From UBA1930 sp943371535 (lineage in GTDB: Bacteria; Bacteroidota; Bacteroidia; Chitinophagales; Chitinophagaceae), in assembly GCA_943371535.1 (NCBI GenBank), contig CALRVE020000010.1, forward strand, positions 1 through 64,000: a stretch of DNA of 64,000 nt, given 5' to 3'. A program made the position numbers and the translations under genes. The stretch's first letter is position 1. The number at the start of each line of letters is the position of its first letter. This document shows positions 44,120-53,507 of this stretch, piece after piece. The notes under the pieces were generated by a model. It saw nothing but the letters and a program-made list of their open reading frames with translations. It was not told the DNA's origin and did no database searches.

Positions 44120-44848
44120 ATGAAGTTAGATATTTTGGCATTTGGTGTTCATCCCGATGATGTTGAATTAGGTTGTGCTGGTACTTTATTAGCTGCAATT
44201 GCAGAAGGAAAACATGTGGGTATTATTGATTTAACCCAAGGTGAATTAGGTACAAGAGGTACTGCTGAAACTAGAAAAGTTGAAGCCGATAATGCTGCTA
44301 AAATTTTAGGTGTGCATGTAAGAGAGAATTTGAAAATGGCGGATGGCTTTTTTCAAAACGATGAACAGCATCAACGAAAAATTATTGAAGTCATTAGAAA
44401 ATATCAGCCCAATATTATTTTGTGCAATGCTCCAGAAGATAGACATCCAGATCATGGTAGAAGTGCCAAGTTGGTAAGTGATGCAGCATTTTTAAGTGGG
44501 TTAAGAAAAATTGTTACCAATTGGAATGGTAAAATGCAAGATGCATGGCGACCATCGTATGTTTTTCATTACATACAAGCCAGATATTTAAAGCCTGATT
44601 TTGTGGTAGATATTTCCGCACATCATGCAATAAAGTTGCAATCAATTTTAGCTTATTCAACTCAGTTTCATAATCCAAATTCTAGTGAGCCACAAACATA
44701 TATTTCGTCACAACAATTTTTAGATACGGTAAAATCAAGAGATCAAATGTGGGGGCAGCAAATTGGTGTTCAGTTTGCCGAAGGATTTATTTCTGAAAAA
44801 CTTCTGAGTATAAAAAGTTTAGATGCGTTTATACAAAATGTAACTTAA
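44120..44848 (+). CDS. bshB1: Bacillithiol biosynthesis deacetylase BshB1
   Basis: A zinc-dependent PIG-L-family deacetylase, 242 residues, that removes the acetyl group from GlcNAc-malate in synthesis of the low-molecular-weight thiol bacillithiol. The metal and catalytic residues are in GVHPDDVELGCAGTL (about 9-23) and in RHPDHGRSA. FHYIQARYLKPDFVVDIS is typical of the BshB1 subgroup. No other bsh gene is adjacent. Confidence 0.93.
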   Translation: MKLDILAFGVHPDDVELGCAGTLLAAIAEGKHVGIIDLTQGELGTRGTAETRKVEADNAAKILGVHVRENLKMADGFFQNDEQHQRKIIEVIRKYQPNIILCNAPEDRHPDHGRSAKLVSDAAFLSGLRKIVTNWNGKMQDAWRPSYVFHYIQARYLKPDFVVDISAHHAIKLQSILAYSTQFHNPNSSEPQTYISSQQFLDTVKSRDQMWGQQIGVQFAEGFISEKLLSIKSLDAFIQNVT

Positions 44849-44915
44849 CTGAACTGAACATGGTTTGATTTAGAAAAAGGCCATTTTTTTATAAACAACT
44901 GCTTATATTTAACGT

Positions 44916-45728
44916 ATGATTGTAGTACAAAAATGCTGTTTATTTATTGGTATTTTTTTGTTAGCAGCTTGTGTAACAAAGCCATATTCAACTTCGAATA
45001 AAGTGTATAAAAAACAAGTTAAAGAATATGCACAAGCATTAAAGCAATTACCAAGTGTTGAGGCAAACGATAGCATTTATGCTCCAGCTTTTTTTGCAGG
45101 AACTACCAATTTTACCATGCGTAAACCCAATTTTGTAATTATCCATCATACCGCACAAAATAGTTGCGATCAAACCTTAAAAACCTTTACACTAACACGT
45201 ACACAAGTAAGTGCACATTATGTTATTTGTAGAGATGGAATTGTACACCAGATGTTGAATGATTATTTAAGAGCTCATCATGCAGGAGCAGGGAAATGGG
45301 GCAATGTTACCGATATGAATTCTTGTTCAATTGGTATAGAATTAGATAACAATGGCTTTGAAGCATTTAGCGAAAAGCAAATCAACAGTTTAATCAGCTT
45401 GTTGGGAAGATTGAAGAAAAAATACAATATTCCTGTTACAAATTTTATTGGTCATGGTGATATTGCACCAACACGAAAAAATGATCCTAGTATTTTGTTT
45501 CCTTGGAAAACCCTAGCAGATAAAGGTTTTGGACAATGGTATGATGTTGTAACAGATACAATTCCTACTGGATTTAATCATTTACAAGCATTAAGAATTG
45601 TTGGATATGATACAAAAGATACTACTGCTGCCATAAGAAGTTTTAAACGTCATTTTATGCAGGATAGTGCAAAAAAGATAAATGAAGCAGATAAGTTAGT
45701 GTTGTATAATTTGATAAAAAAGTATTAG
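44916..45728 (+). CDS. N-acetylmuramoyl-L-alanine amidase (AmpD-like) lipoprotein
   Basis: A 270-residue lipoprotein (Cys19 after GIFLLAA). The Amidase_2 fold cleaves the bond between muramic acid and the stem peptide in the periplasm. Zinc ligands and catalytic residues fall in FVIIHHTAQNS, GIELDNNG and FIGHGDIAPTRKNDPS. The C-terminal part (SFKRHFM) looks like a peptidoglycan-binding helix bundle. It is followed by hutI after 30 bases on the same strand, probably only by position. Confidence 0.9.
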   Translation: MIVVQKCCLFIGIFLLAACVTKPYSTSNKVYKKQVKEYAQALKQLPSVEANDSIYAPAFFAGTTNFTMRKPNFVIIHHTAQNSCDQTLKTFTLTRTQVSAHYVICRDGIVHQMLNDYLRAHHAGAGKWGNVTDMNSCSIGIELDNNGFEAFSEKQINSLISLLGRLKKKYNIPVTNFIGHGDIAPTRKNDPSILFPWKTLADKGFGQWYDVVTDTIPTGFNHLQALRIVGYDTKDTTAAIRSFKRHFMQDSAKKINEADKLVLYNLIKKY

Positions 45729-45758
45729 AGATTAAAGTTGAATCAATAAAAAATTAGT

Positions 45759-47015
45759 ATGAATATATTATTAACCAATATCAAGTTATTGGTAAACACT
45801 CGAGAGCAAAATCAATTATTAAAGGGTGCTGCATTAGCTAATTTACCTTGCATAGAAGATGCTTATTTGGCAATTGAAAATGATACAATTGCTGCATTTG
45901 GTTCAATGGATGATTTAATACACAATACAAGAGTATTTACCGAAGTGGTAGATTTAGCTGGTCAGTTAGTGCTACCTTGTTGGTGCGATAGTCATACACA
46001 CTTAGTTTTTGCTGCAAGTAGAGAAAACGAATTTGTAGATAAAATAAATGGAAAAACTTATGCCGAAATTGCTGCCAATGGAGGTGGTATTTTAAATTCA
46101 GCTAAAGCTATAGCAGCAATAAGTGAAGATGATTTATTTGATTTGGCTTGGCAGCGGTTGGAAGATTTGTTGTACATAGGAACAGGAGCAATTGAAATTA
46201 AAAGTGGTTATGGTTTAACAGTAGAAAGTGAATTGAAAATGTTGAGGGTTATTAAAAAACTAAAACAAAAATCACCTATTCCAATTAAAGCAACTTTTTT
46301 AGGGGCACACACTTATCCGTTGGAGTTCAAAGACAATCATCAAGGGTATATTGATATTATTATCAATCAAATGTTGCCCTTGATAGCTAAAGAAAACTTA
46401 GCAGATTATATTGATGTTTTTTGTGAAGAAGGTTTTTTTAGCAAAGCAGAAACTACACAAATTTGTAAAGCAGGTTTAAGCTATGGTTTGAAATCAAAAA
46501 TTCATGCCAATCAATTAAGTTTAAGTGGTGGGGTAGAAGCTGGGGTTGAATTAAATGCAGTTTCTGTAGATCATTTAGAAACAATGGATGACGCAAGTGT
46601 ATTGGCATTGTCAACATCTAATACCATTGGTACATTGTTGCCAACTGCTGCATTTTTTTTAAGAATGCCATTTCAACCAGCAAGAACAATCATTGATGCA
46701 GGTTGTGCAGTTGCGTTAGCAAGTGATTTTAATCCAGGTTCATCACCTAGTGGCAATATGAATTTTGTACTTTCATTAAGTTGTATTCAAATGAAAATGT
46801 TACCTGAAGAGGCTATCAATGCTGCAACCATTAATGGAGCATTTGCAATGGGTGTAGAAAATGAAGTAGGAAGTATAACAGTTGGTAAAAAAGCCAACTT
46901 AATTATAACAAAAGCAATTCCATCTTTAGCGTATTTGCCTTATGCTTTTGGAGAGAATTTAGTAGATAAGGTAATTATTAATGGTAAATTCTTAAAAGCA
47001 AGAAAAGGCAATTAA
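45759..47015 (+). CDS. hutI: Imidazolonepropionase
   Basis: An amidohydrolase of histidine breakdown that converts imidazolone-5-propionate to N-formimino-glutamate; 418 residues. Metal ligands are in DSHTHLVFAASR, FLGAHTYP, KIHANQLS and VDHLETMDD. The conserved ASDFNPGSSPSGNM near the C-terminus is characteristic of HutI. No hutH, hutU or hutG lies nearby. Its 3' end overlaps the convergent recJ by four bases. Confidence 0.95.
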   Translation: MNILLTNIKLLVNTREQNQLLKGAALANLPCIEDAYLAIENDTIAAFGSMDDLIHNTRVFTEVVDLAGQLVLPCWCDSHTHLVFAASRENEFVDKINGKTYAEIAANGGGILNSAKAIAAISEDDLFDLAWQRLEDLLYIGTGAIEIKSGYGLTVESELKMLRVIKKLKQKSPIPIKATFLGAHTYPLEFKDNHQGYIDIIINQMLPLIAKENLADYIDVFCEEGFFSKAETTQICKAGLSYGLKSKIHANQLSLSGGVEAGVELNAVSVDHLETMDDASVLALSTSNTIGTLLPTAAFFLRMPFQPARTIIDAGCAVALASDFNPGSSPSGNMNFVLSLSCIQMKMLPEEAINAATINGAFAMGVENEVGSITVGKKANLIITKAIPSLAYLPYAFGENLVDKVIINGKFLKARKGN

Positions 47016-48721
47016 CTATAAGCAATACCACTTGGTCTAAAGTCAATTACTTTCATTTGCAAATTGGTAGTTCCTTGCCATTCGTTTATATCTAAATTAA
47101 ACACGATATCCAACGGTTGATTAGCTTGAATTAAATCAAATTTGTTGGCTAAATTAAAACCAATGCCATTCAGCTGAATATTGTTTTGATGAACTGAAAA
47201 ACGAATATGTTGTTCTTTTACAATCTTTGTAAAGCCAGTATCTAATACATTTTTAACAACAAAAACAGGCTTCATATTTTCAGGACCAAATGGCTCCATT
47301 TGAGTTATAATATTATAAAACGAATGTGTAAGTTCACTCAGTGTTATTTCACTATCAATAACAATCTCAGGAATTAGGAGTTCGGGTGTAATAGTTGCTT
47401 GAACTGCCTTTTCAAATGCGTCACTAAACTGTTGTACCTGGGTAGGTAATAAGGTCATTCCAGCAGCAGCAAAATGTCCTCCATATCCTAGTAAATGTTC
47501 TCTACAGGCATGTATAGCTTCATACAAATTAAAGCCTATAACACTTCTTGCACTTCCTGCAACATAATCACCACTTTTAGTAAGGACAATAGTAGGACGA
47601 TAATATTTTTCAATTAATCTGCTTGCTACAATTCCAACTACACCTTTATGCCAATGCTCTTGATAAACAACAGTTGTTTTTCTTGCAATAAGACTTGCGT
47701 CATTTTCAATAATTGCCAATGCTTCTTCTGTTATAGAACTATCGGCTTCTTTTCTATCGGTATTATCACTATGTAAAATTTCAGCAAATTCTTTTGCTTT
47801 GGTTTCGTCTTTTTCAATAAATAATTGAACAGCTTTTTTTGCATCATCCATTCTGCCTGCTGCATTTACTCTAGGTGCAATAATGAATACCAAATTGGTA
47901 ATGGTCATTTCTTTTTGAATACCTGCAAGCTGCATCAATGCTTTTATTCCAGTACTCGGATTTTCATTTACTTTTTTCAATCCGTAATAAGCCAAAATTC
48001 TATTTTCACCTGTCATAGGTACAATATCAGCAGCTATCGCAGTAGCAACAAGATCTAAATATTGTAAATAAGTATTACTGTTTAAATGTAGTTTTTCTGC
48101 AAGTGCCTGCATCAATTTAAAACCTACGCCACAACCACATAATTCTTTATATGGATAGTTGCAATCTTTTTGTTTAGCATTTAAAATTGCAGCTGCATTA
48201 GGTATGATTTCATCGGGTAAATGGTGATCGCAAATGATAAAATCAATCCCTAAACTTTTTGCATAAGCAACCAGCTCTACACTTTTAATTCCACAATCTA
48301 AAGAAATGATGAGTGTAATGTTTTTTGTTTTTGCATAATCTATTCCAGCTTTACTAACACCATATCCTTCTTTGTATCTATGAGGAATATAATAATCTAC
48401 TTGGCTATAGATTGATGACAGAAATTGAAACATACTAGCTACACTTGTTGTTCCATCTACATCATAATCACCAAAAACTAAAATATTTTCTTTATTGGAG
48501 AAGGCCAACGTGAGTCGTGTTACAGCTTTATCCATATCTTTCATTAGCCAAGGGCTATGTAAGCCATTGAGCATTGGTCTAAAAAAAGATTTGGCTTTAT
48601 CAAAGTCATCGAATCCTCTTTGTACTAATATTTTACAAAGTGTGTAATTAATTTTAAGGGCTTCATGTAAAGCTTTTGTTTGTTGTTCATTTGAAGTAAG
48701 AAGTTTCCATCTTTTTTTCAT
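47012..48721 (-). CDS. recJ: Single-stranded-DNA-specific exonuclease RecJ
   Basis: A 5'-3' single-strand exonuclease used in recombination and mismatch repair; 569 residues. DHH-family motifs occur in order: VFGDYDVDGTTS, SLDCGIKS, CDHHLPD, then the DHHA1 motif GYGGHFAAAGMTL. A C-terminal OB-like domain follows. It is likely co-transcribed with the polyprenyl synthase gene 28 bases upstream. Confidence 0.96.
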   Translation of the reverse strand: MKKRWKLLTSNEQQTKALHEALKINYTLCKILVQRGFDDFDKAKSFFRPMLNGLHSPWLMKDMDKAVTRLTLAFSNKENILVFGDYDVDGTTSVASMFQFLSSIYSQVDYYIPHRYKEGYGVSKAGIDYAKTKNITLIISLDCGIKSVELVAYAKSLGIDFIICDHHLPDEIIPNAAAILNAKQKDCNYPYKELCGCGVGFKLMQALAEKLHLNSNTYLQYLDLVATAIAADIVPMTGENRILAYYGLKKVNENPSTGIKALMQLAGIQKEMTITNLVFIIAPRVNAAGRMDDAKKAVQLFIEKDETKAKEFAEILHSDNTDRKEADSSITEEALAIIENDASLIARKTTVVYQEHWHKGVVGIVASRLIEKYYRPTIVLTKSGDYVAGSARSVIGFNLYEAIHACREHLLGYGGHFAAAGMTLLPTQVQQFSDAFEKAVQATITPELLIPEIVIDSEITLSELTHSFYNIITQMEPFGPENMKPVFVVKNVLDTGFTKIVKEQHIRFSVHQNNIQLNGIGFNLANKFDLIQANQPLDIVFNLDINEWQGTTNLQMKVIDFRPSGIAYS

Positions 48722-48749
48722 AGTAGTATAGTTGTTTCAAATGAAAAAA

Positions 48750-49712
48750 TTAATATACTCTATCGGTGGTATAACGTACCAATTCTTCTAAAGCATCTCT
48801 CACTTCACTGTTTGGAAATTTGTGTAACACATCTAAGGCTTCATCTCTATAGGCAAACATTTTTTTTGTAGCGTATTCTATGCCACCAAAAGCTTCAACT
48901 TGTTCAATAATATATTTTACTTTGTTGGCTTGTGTATTTTCATTTTTTACAATGTAAATTATTCTTTTTCTGGTACTTGCATCACAATTGTTCAAAGTAT
49001 AAATTAATGGTAACGTTAATTTCTTTTCTCTAATATCGTTGCCTGTTGGTTTACCAACATTAGCAGAACCGTAATCAAAAAGATCGTCTTTTATTTGAAA
49101 AGCCATACCTACTTTTTCGCCAAATAATCGCATTTGTTCAACGGCGTATTCACTTTCAAAAGTTGAAGATGCACCTGCTGCACAAGAAGATGCCAATAAA
49201 GAAGCGGTTTTTCCTTTAATAATTTCGTAATATACCTCTTCACTAAGGTTTAAGTTTCTGGATTTTTCAATTTGAAGCAATTCTCCCTCACTCATTTCTT
49301 TAACTGCATTAGATAGGATTTGTAATACTAGGTGATCTTTATTGTTTAAAGACAAGAGTAATCCTTTTGAAAGTAAATAATCTCCAACAAGAACGGCAAT
49401 TTTATTTTTCCAAATAGCGTTAATCGAGAAGAAGCCTCTTCTTTCCATAGCTTCATCTACTACATCGTCATGAACTAAAGTTGCGGTATGTAACAATTCA
49501 ACCAACGAAGCTGCTCTATAAGATGTGTCATTAATTGGCCCTCCTAACTTAGCTGCAAGTAAAACAAACATGGGTCTTAATTGCTTGCCTTTACGTTTTA
49601 CAATGTATTGCATTATTCTATCTAGTAAAGCCACCCTACTTTTTACAGCTTCTCTAAAATGAATTTCAAATTGCTGTAATTCTTCTCCAATTATGTTTTT
49701 TGCTAATTTCAT
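48750..49712 (-). CDS. Polyprenyl diphosphate synthase
   Basis: A trans-isoprenyl diphosphate synthase of 320 residues that makes the long chain for menaquinone. The first aspartate-rich motif is LVHDDVVDEAMERRG, and the second is FQIKDDLFDYGS. KGKQLRPMFVLLA is the usual N-terminal signature. Chain length cannot be read with certainty; octaprenyl or heptaprenyl is likely. Confidence 0.92.
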   Translation of the reverse strand: MKLAKNIIGEELQQFEIHFREAVKSRVALLDRIMQYIVKRKGKQLRPMFVLLAAKLGGPINDTSYRAASLVELLHTATLVHDDVVDEAMERRGFFSINAIWKNKIAVLVGDYLLSKGLLLSLNNKDHLVLQILSNAVKEMSEGELLQIEKSRNLNLSEEVYYEIIKGKTASLLASSCAAGASSTFESEYAVEQMRLFGEKVGMAFQIKDDLFDYGSANVGKPTGNDIREKKLTLPLIYTLNNCDASTRKRIIYIVKNENTQANKVKYIIEQVEAFGGIEYATKKMFAYRDEALDVLHKFPNSEVRDALEELVRYTTDRVY

Positions 49713-49812
49713 CTTTATAATAATGGTGCAATATACCCATAACCACCATATAGAATTTGCGAAATGGGGATAACTATACTGTAAAATAGGTCAAAAACTA
49801 ATTTATATATAT

Positions 49813-49843
49813 TTTGGTATTTTATTTGCAATGATTACTTTTG
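49813..49843 (+). promoter_or_regulatory. Candidate promoter of the first OmpA-like gene
   Basis: TTTG (49813-49816), exactly 19 bases, then TACTTTTG (49836-49843) is a perfect match to the Bacteroidota consensus. It lies 51 bases before the start codon. Confidence 0.65.
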
Positions 49844-49893
49844 TTGAAATAATTTAAAAGTATTCATCAACAATTATTTATTAAATCATAATT

Positions 49894-51420
49894 ATGGCAA
49901 GCAAAAAGTACACATTATTAGCATTGTTATTTGTAGTATTATCTGCTACAAGCTTTGCACAAGGAAACGATTGGGGTTGGGATTGGAAAGATAGTTCTAA
50001 AATTCCTGCAAAGAGAATGCCTCAGCACAACGAGTTTTTAAATAACAACTACCCTTATCCTGCACAACCTCGTAATCAATGGGAATTAGGGTTTACAGGA
50101 GGAGCATCAATGATTATAGGGGATGTTATTCCGAAACCAAATATTGGTGGTGGTATTAGCTTAAGAAAAGCAATTAATCACATCTTTTCTGTACGTGGTC
50201 AATATTTGGGATCTGTTAATTCTGGTAATCCAAGTAGTTATGGTTTGAGTGTTGGTCAGAAAGAATATAAAACTAAAACCCACAGTGGTAATATAGACGT
50301 AATTATGTCTTTAAATACTTTGAGTAATTATAGAGGTAATCCTAAAACAAATGTTTATGTTTTTGGTGGATATTCTATTATTGGATCTCAGGTAACTCAA
50401 ATGCAAGGTGCAAATGAGAACATTTTTTACGGAATTGGTTCTCCAAATTCTCAATCAGGGTTAGTTACAACAATTTTTGGTGATGTAGTGAATGGTCGTA
50501 AAGGTTGGTCTGTGATGCAAGGTTTTTCTACTGGTGCAGGAATTTCATTTAAAATGAGCAATAAAGTTAATATAGGTTTAGAACAAAGATTAACATTCAT
50601 TTCTCCAGGTTACGATTATTCTGATGGTTTCAGTGATGGTAATAGCAATGATGTCTATAGTTTTACTGGTGCTAGAGTAAATGTGAACATTGGCAATACA
50701 GCTAAAAGAGTACAACCTCTATACTGGATTAATCCTAATAACTTTGTTTATAATGAGTTAAACAAGCCACAGCACATGAAAATGCCTAAAGTTAAGTTAG
50801 ACGATGCTGATGGTGACGGTGTTACTGATCAATTTGATCTTGAGCCAAATACTCCTGCAGGTGCTAAAGTTGACTCTCGTGGTCGTGCATTAGATACTGA
50901 TGGTGATGGTATTCCTGATTATAAAGACAAAGAAATTTTAACTTCTCAAAAGTGTTTCCCTGTTAATAATGAAGGTGTTGGTACTTGTCCAGAACCAGCA
51001 TGTTGCAAAGAATTAAGAGATGAAATCACTAAAATGAAAGAAAGCGGTTGGGGAGATAAAAAAGAAGATGAGTGTGTAATTGGTGATTTACCAAGTATTC
51101 AATTCAAAGGAAATGCAAAATTATCAAAAGATGCTCAAGCTGTTTTAGCAACTGTAGCTCAAAAAATAAATGCAAACCCTACATGTAAAATTAAGGTTGT
51201 AGGTTACGGGTCTACCGATAAAAAATCTCAACAATCTAGCTGGGAAAAAGTAAATGCTGTTATCAAGTATTTAGTTGAAAAGCAAGGTGTTGCTGAAAGC
51301 AGATTCATCTTCACTTATGGTCAAGATGGTGATGTAAATACTGTAGATTTACAAGGTACTACAGAAGAAGGTCCAAATACAGTACCTGCCCCTCATCCAA
51401 ACTTAAAAAGTAAGAATTAA
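49894..51420 (+). CDS. OmpA-family outer-membrane protein, paralogue 1
   Basis: A 508-residue envelope protein with a signal peptide (LLFVVLSATSFAQ). An N-terminal beta-barrel-like region (about 50-280) is followed by thrombospondin type 3 calcium repeats (DDADGDGVTDQFDLEPNTP, DTDGDGIPDYKD), a Cys-rich linker (CPEPACC) and an OmpA-like C-terminal domain (about 370-490). In that domain the Asp of GSTD is kept, but the usual Arg is Lys (SSWEKVNAV). It is a tandem paralogue of the next gene. Each has its own terminator, so they are separately transcribed. Confidence 0.88.
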   Translation: MASKKYTLLALLFVVLSATSFAQGNDWGWDWKDSSKIPAKRMPQHNEFLNNNYPYPAQPRNQWELGFTGGASMIIGDVIPKPNIGGGISLRKAINHIFSVRGQYLGSVNSGNPSSYGLSVGQKEYKTKTHSGNIDVIMSLNTLSNYRGNPKTNVYVFGGYSIIGSQVTQMQGANENIFYGIGSPNSQSGLVTTIFGDVVNGRKGWSVMQGFSTGAGISFKMSNKVNIGLEQRLTFISPGYDYSDGFSDGNSNDVYSFTGARVNVNIGNTAKRVQPLYWINPNNFVYNELNKPQHMKMPKVKLDDADGDGVTDQFDLEPNTPAGAKVDSRGRALDTDGDGIPDYKDKEILTSQKCFPVNNEGVGTCPEPACCKELRDEITKMKESGWGDKKEDECVIGDLPSIQFKGNAKLSKDAQAVLATVAQKINANPTCKIKVVGYGSTDKKSQQSSWEKVNAVIKYLVEKQGVAESRFIFTYGQDGDVNTVDLQGTTEEGPNTVPAPHPNLKSKN

Positions 51421-51444
51421 TATATCTTATCCACATAATTCAGT

Positions 51445-51480
51445 GAAAAGCTTTCCAAATTTTTGGAAAGCTTTTCTTTT
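51445..51480 (+). terminator. Strong terminator between the OmpA-like paralogues
   Basis: GAAAAGCTTTCCAAA and TTTGGAAAGCTTTTC form a perfect 15-bp stem with a TT loop, followed by TTTT. Confidence 0.9.
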
Positions 51481-51626
51481 ATTAACCATTGTGGATTAAT
51501 TATTTAGAAAAATTTTGTAAATGCAACGTTTTGGTGCAATTAACAATCATATAGTTACGTTATAAACAAAATTTTCACAAATCCAGTATTCTATAAACTT
51601 TAGTGTTTTCACTCAACATCGAAATT

Positions 51627-53372
51627 ATGTTCAAAAAAAGAAGTTATTTACTGGTACTTGTTTGTTTTTTTTCATTGTTTAATGTAGCGTCTGCCCAAAT
51701 GGGTGGGGTACATAACTATTCAGATAGCTCTTATATTTCTCCAAGAGATTTATCGCAGCAATCAGATTTTTTAAACAATAAAGGAAGTTTTCCAGCAAAA
51801 CCTAGAGATGCTTGGCAAATTGGATTTTTTGCAGGTATGCCATTTGTAGATGGTGATTGTGAGCCTGCAATTTTAGGAGTTGGGAAAGGCATTCAGTCTA
51901 TTTCACATGGATTAGGGGTACATGTAAGAAAAGCTATGGGTTATGTTTTTTCAATTAGAACATCTGCAGCTTATTACAATATGGTTGGTTTAGATTATCA
52001 GCCTAACTCAAATCTGAATAACAATCCTGTAATTGAAAGGTTATATGGAAATGCACCTCGTGGATATATACACAATCATAGAACAATGGCATTTGTTGGT
52101 TCGGTTGAAGGGTTGATTTCTTTTAGTAATATCATGTTCCATACTAAACAAAAAAGATGGAATATTTACTCCTTAATTGGATTCAGTGGTTTTGCATACA
52201 ATACAAGGTTGAATATGATGGATGGAAGTGGTCAAAGATATGCATTTGAAGATGTAAGTAGGGCTTATTCTGCAGGTGTAAAGGCAACTACTTTAAGAAC
52301 TATGTTGCGGAATATGACTGATAACTCTTACGAAACACAAGCTGTTTCCAATAATAGGAAATCGGCAGTTGGGAGTGATTGGAATGTTAGATATGGATTA
52401 AGTTATGGTTTTGGCTTAGAATATAGAATGGGTAAAGCATGGTCGATTAATTTTGAGTATAAAAGAATTAAAACAGAAGATGATTATATTGATGGTTGGC
52501 ATAGACAAAGTGGCGACTTACGTTTTGCTGTTTTTACATCTGAGCCTGATAATCTTCATTTTGGACAAGTGGGTGCAAATTTCAATTTAGGTAGTGGTAA
52601 AAAAAGAGTACCTCCATTGTGGTGGTTAAATCCTTTGGAATTTGCTTATGCCGACTTAAAAGATAATAAATCTGCCATTGCAAAAATGTTTAAGGTAAAA
52701 GATGATGATAATGATGGAGTGATGAATGAATTAGATTTAGAACCAAACACACCTGATGGTTGCCCTGTAGATACACATGGTGTAACAGCAGATACTGATG
52801 GCGATGGAGTTCCAGATTGTTTAGATAAAGAAAAGCTTACCCTGCAAAAATGTTTCCCTGTAGATGCTGATGGAGTTGGAAATTGCCCTGAACCTGCATG
52901 TTGCGATTCTTTAGCAGCTAAAATTGCTACTTGTTGTGATAATAAAGGTGGTAAAGGTGGCGATTCAAAAGAATGTACAATTGACGAGTTGCCTTCAATA
53001 CAATTCTACGGTAATAATTATAAGTTAAGCAAAGATGCAGAAGCCATTTTATCGGTAGTTGCAGAAAAAATGAAGAATAATCCAAATTGTAATTTGAAAG
53101 TTGTAGGTTATGGTAAGAAAACTAAGGCTGCACAACAATTAAGTTGGGATAGAGTTAATGCCATTATTAGGTATTTGGTAGAGCAACAAGGTATTTCGGA
53201 AAGTAGATTTATTTTTGAATATGGTAGAAGTGAAGATGGTGACGTACTTTCTGTAGACTTATTTGGAACAATGGAAAATGGTCCTAATACAGTTCAACCA
53301 CCACATCCACAGTTAAGAAATCCAAAAACGGTTAAACCTGCCGTAAAAAGAAAAGGGGTTTTTGGAAGATAA
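51627..53372 (+). CDS. OmpA-family outer-membrane protein, paralogue 2
   Basis: A protein of about 581 residues with the same architecture as its neighbour: signal peptide, barrel-like region, type 3 calcium repeats (DDDNDGVMNELDLEPNTP, DTDGDGVPDCLDKE), Cys-rich linker and OmpA-like domain. I take the ATG at 51627 (MFKKRSYLLVLV) because it starts the signal peptide; a GTG at 51603 is also in frame. Here the Arg of the peptidoglycan-binding pair is kept (SWDRVNAI) but the Asp position reads Lys (GYGKKTK). It ends in a basic tail (KPAVKRKGVFGR). Confidence 0.87.
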   Translation: MFKKRSYLLVLVCFFSLFNVASAQMGGVHNYSDSSYISPRDLSQQSDFLNNKGSFPAKPRDAWQIGFFAGMPFVDGDCEPAILGVGKGIQSISHGLGVHVRKAMGYVFSIRTSAAYYNMVGLDYQPNSNLNNNPVIERLYGNAPRGYIHNHRTMAFVGSVEGLISFSNIMFHTKQKRWNIYSLIGFSGFAYNTRLNMMDGSGQRYAFEDVSRAYSAGVKATTLRTMLRNMTDNSYETQAVSNNRKSAVGSDWNVRYGLSYGFGLEYRMGKAWSINFEYKRIKTEDDYIDGWHRQSGDLRFAVFTSEPDNLHFGQVGANFNLGSGKKRVPPLWWLNPLEFAYADLKDNKSAIAKMFKVKDDDNDGVMNELDLEPNTPDGCPVDTHGVTADTDGDGVPDCLDKEKLTLQKCFPVDADGVGNCPEPACCDSLAAKIATCCDNKGGKGGDSKECTIDELPSIQFYGNNYKLSKDAEAILSVVAEKMKNNPNCNLKVVGYGKKTKAAQQLSWDRVNAIIRYLVEQQGISESRFIFEYGRSEDGDVLSVDLFGTMENGPNTVQPPHPQLRNPKTVKPAVKRKGVFGR

Positions 53373-53391
53373 TTTTTCAAAAAATAGCTAT

Positions 53392-53430
53392 AAAGCCTTC
53401 AATAATTAACTGTTGAAGGCTTTTTTTCTT
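53392..53430 (+). terminator. Terminator after the second OmpA-like gene
   Basis: AAAGCCTTCAA pairs with TTGAAGGCTTT and is followed by a run of T. Confidence 0.85.
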
Positions 53431-53507
53431 AATCTTAACTATTCAAAATGCATTCGTAAAAGAACAGTACATAAATTGCCAGCAAAACCATACTTTTGCA
53501 AACTTCC

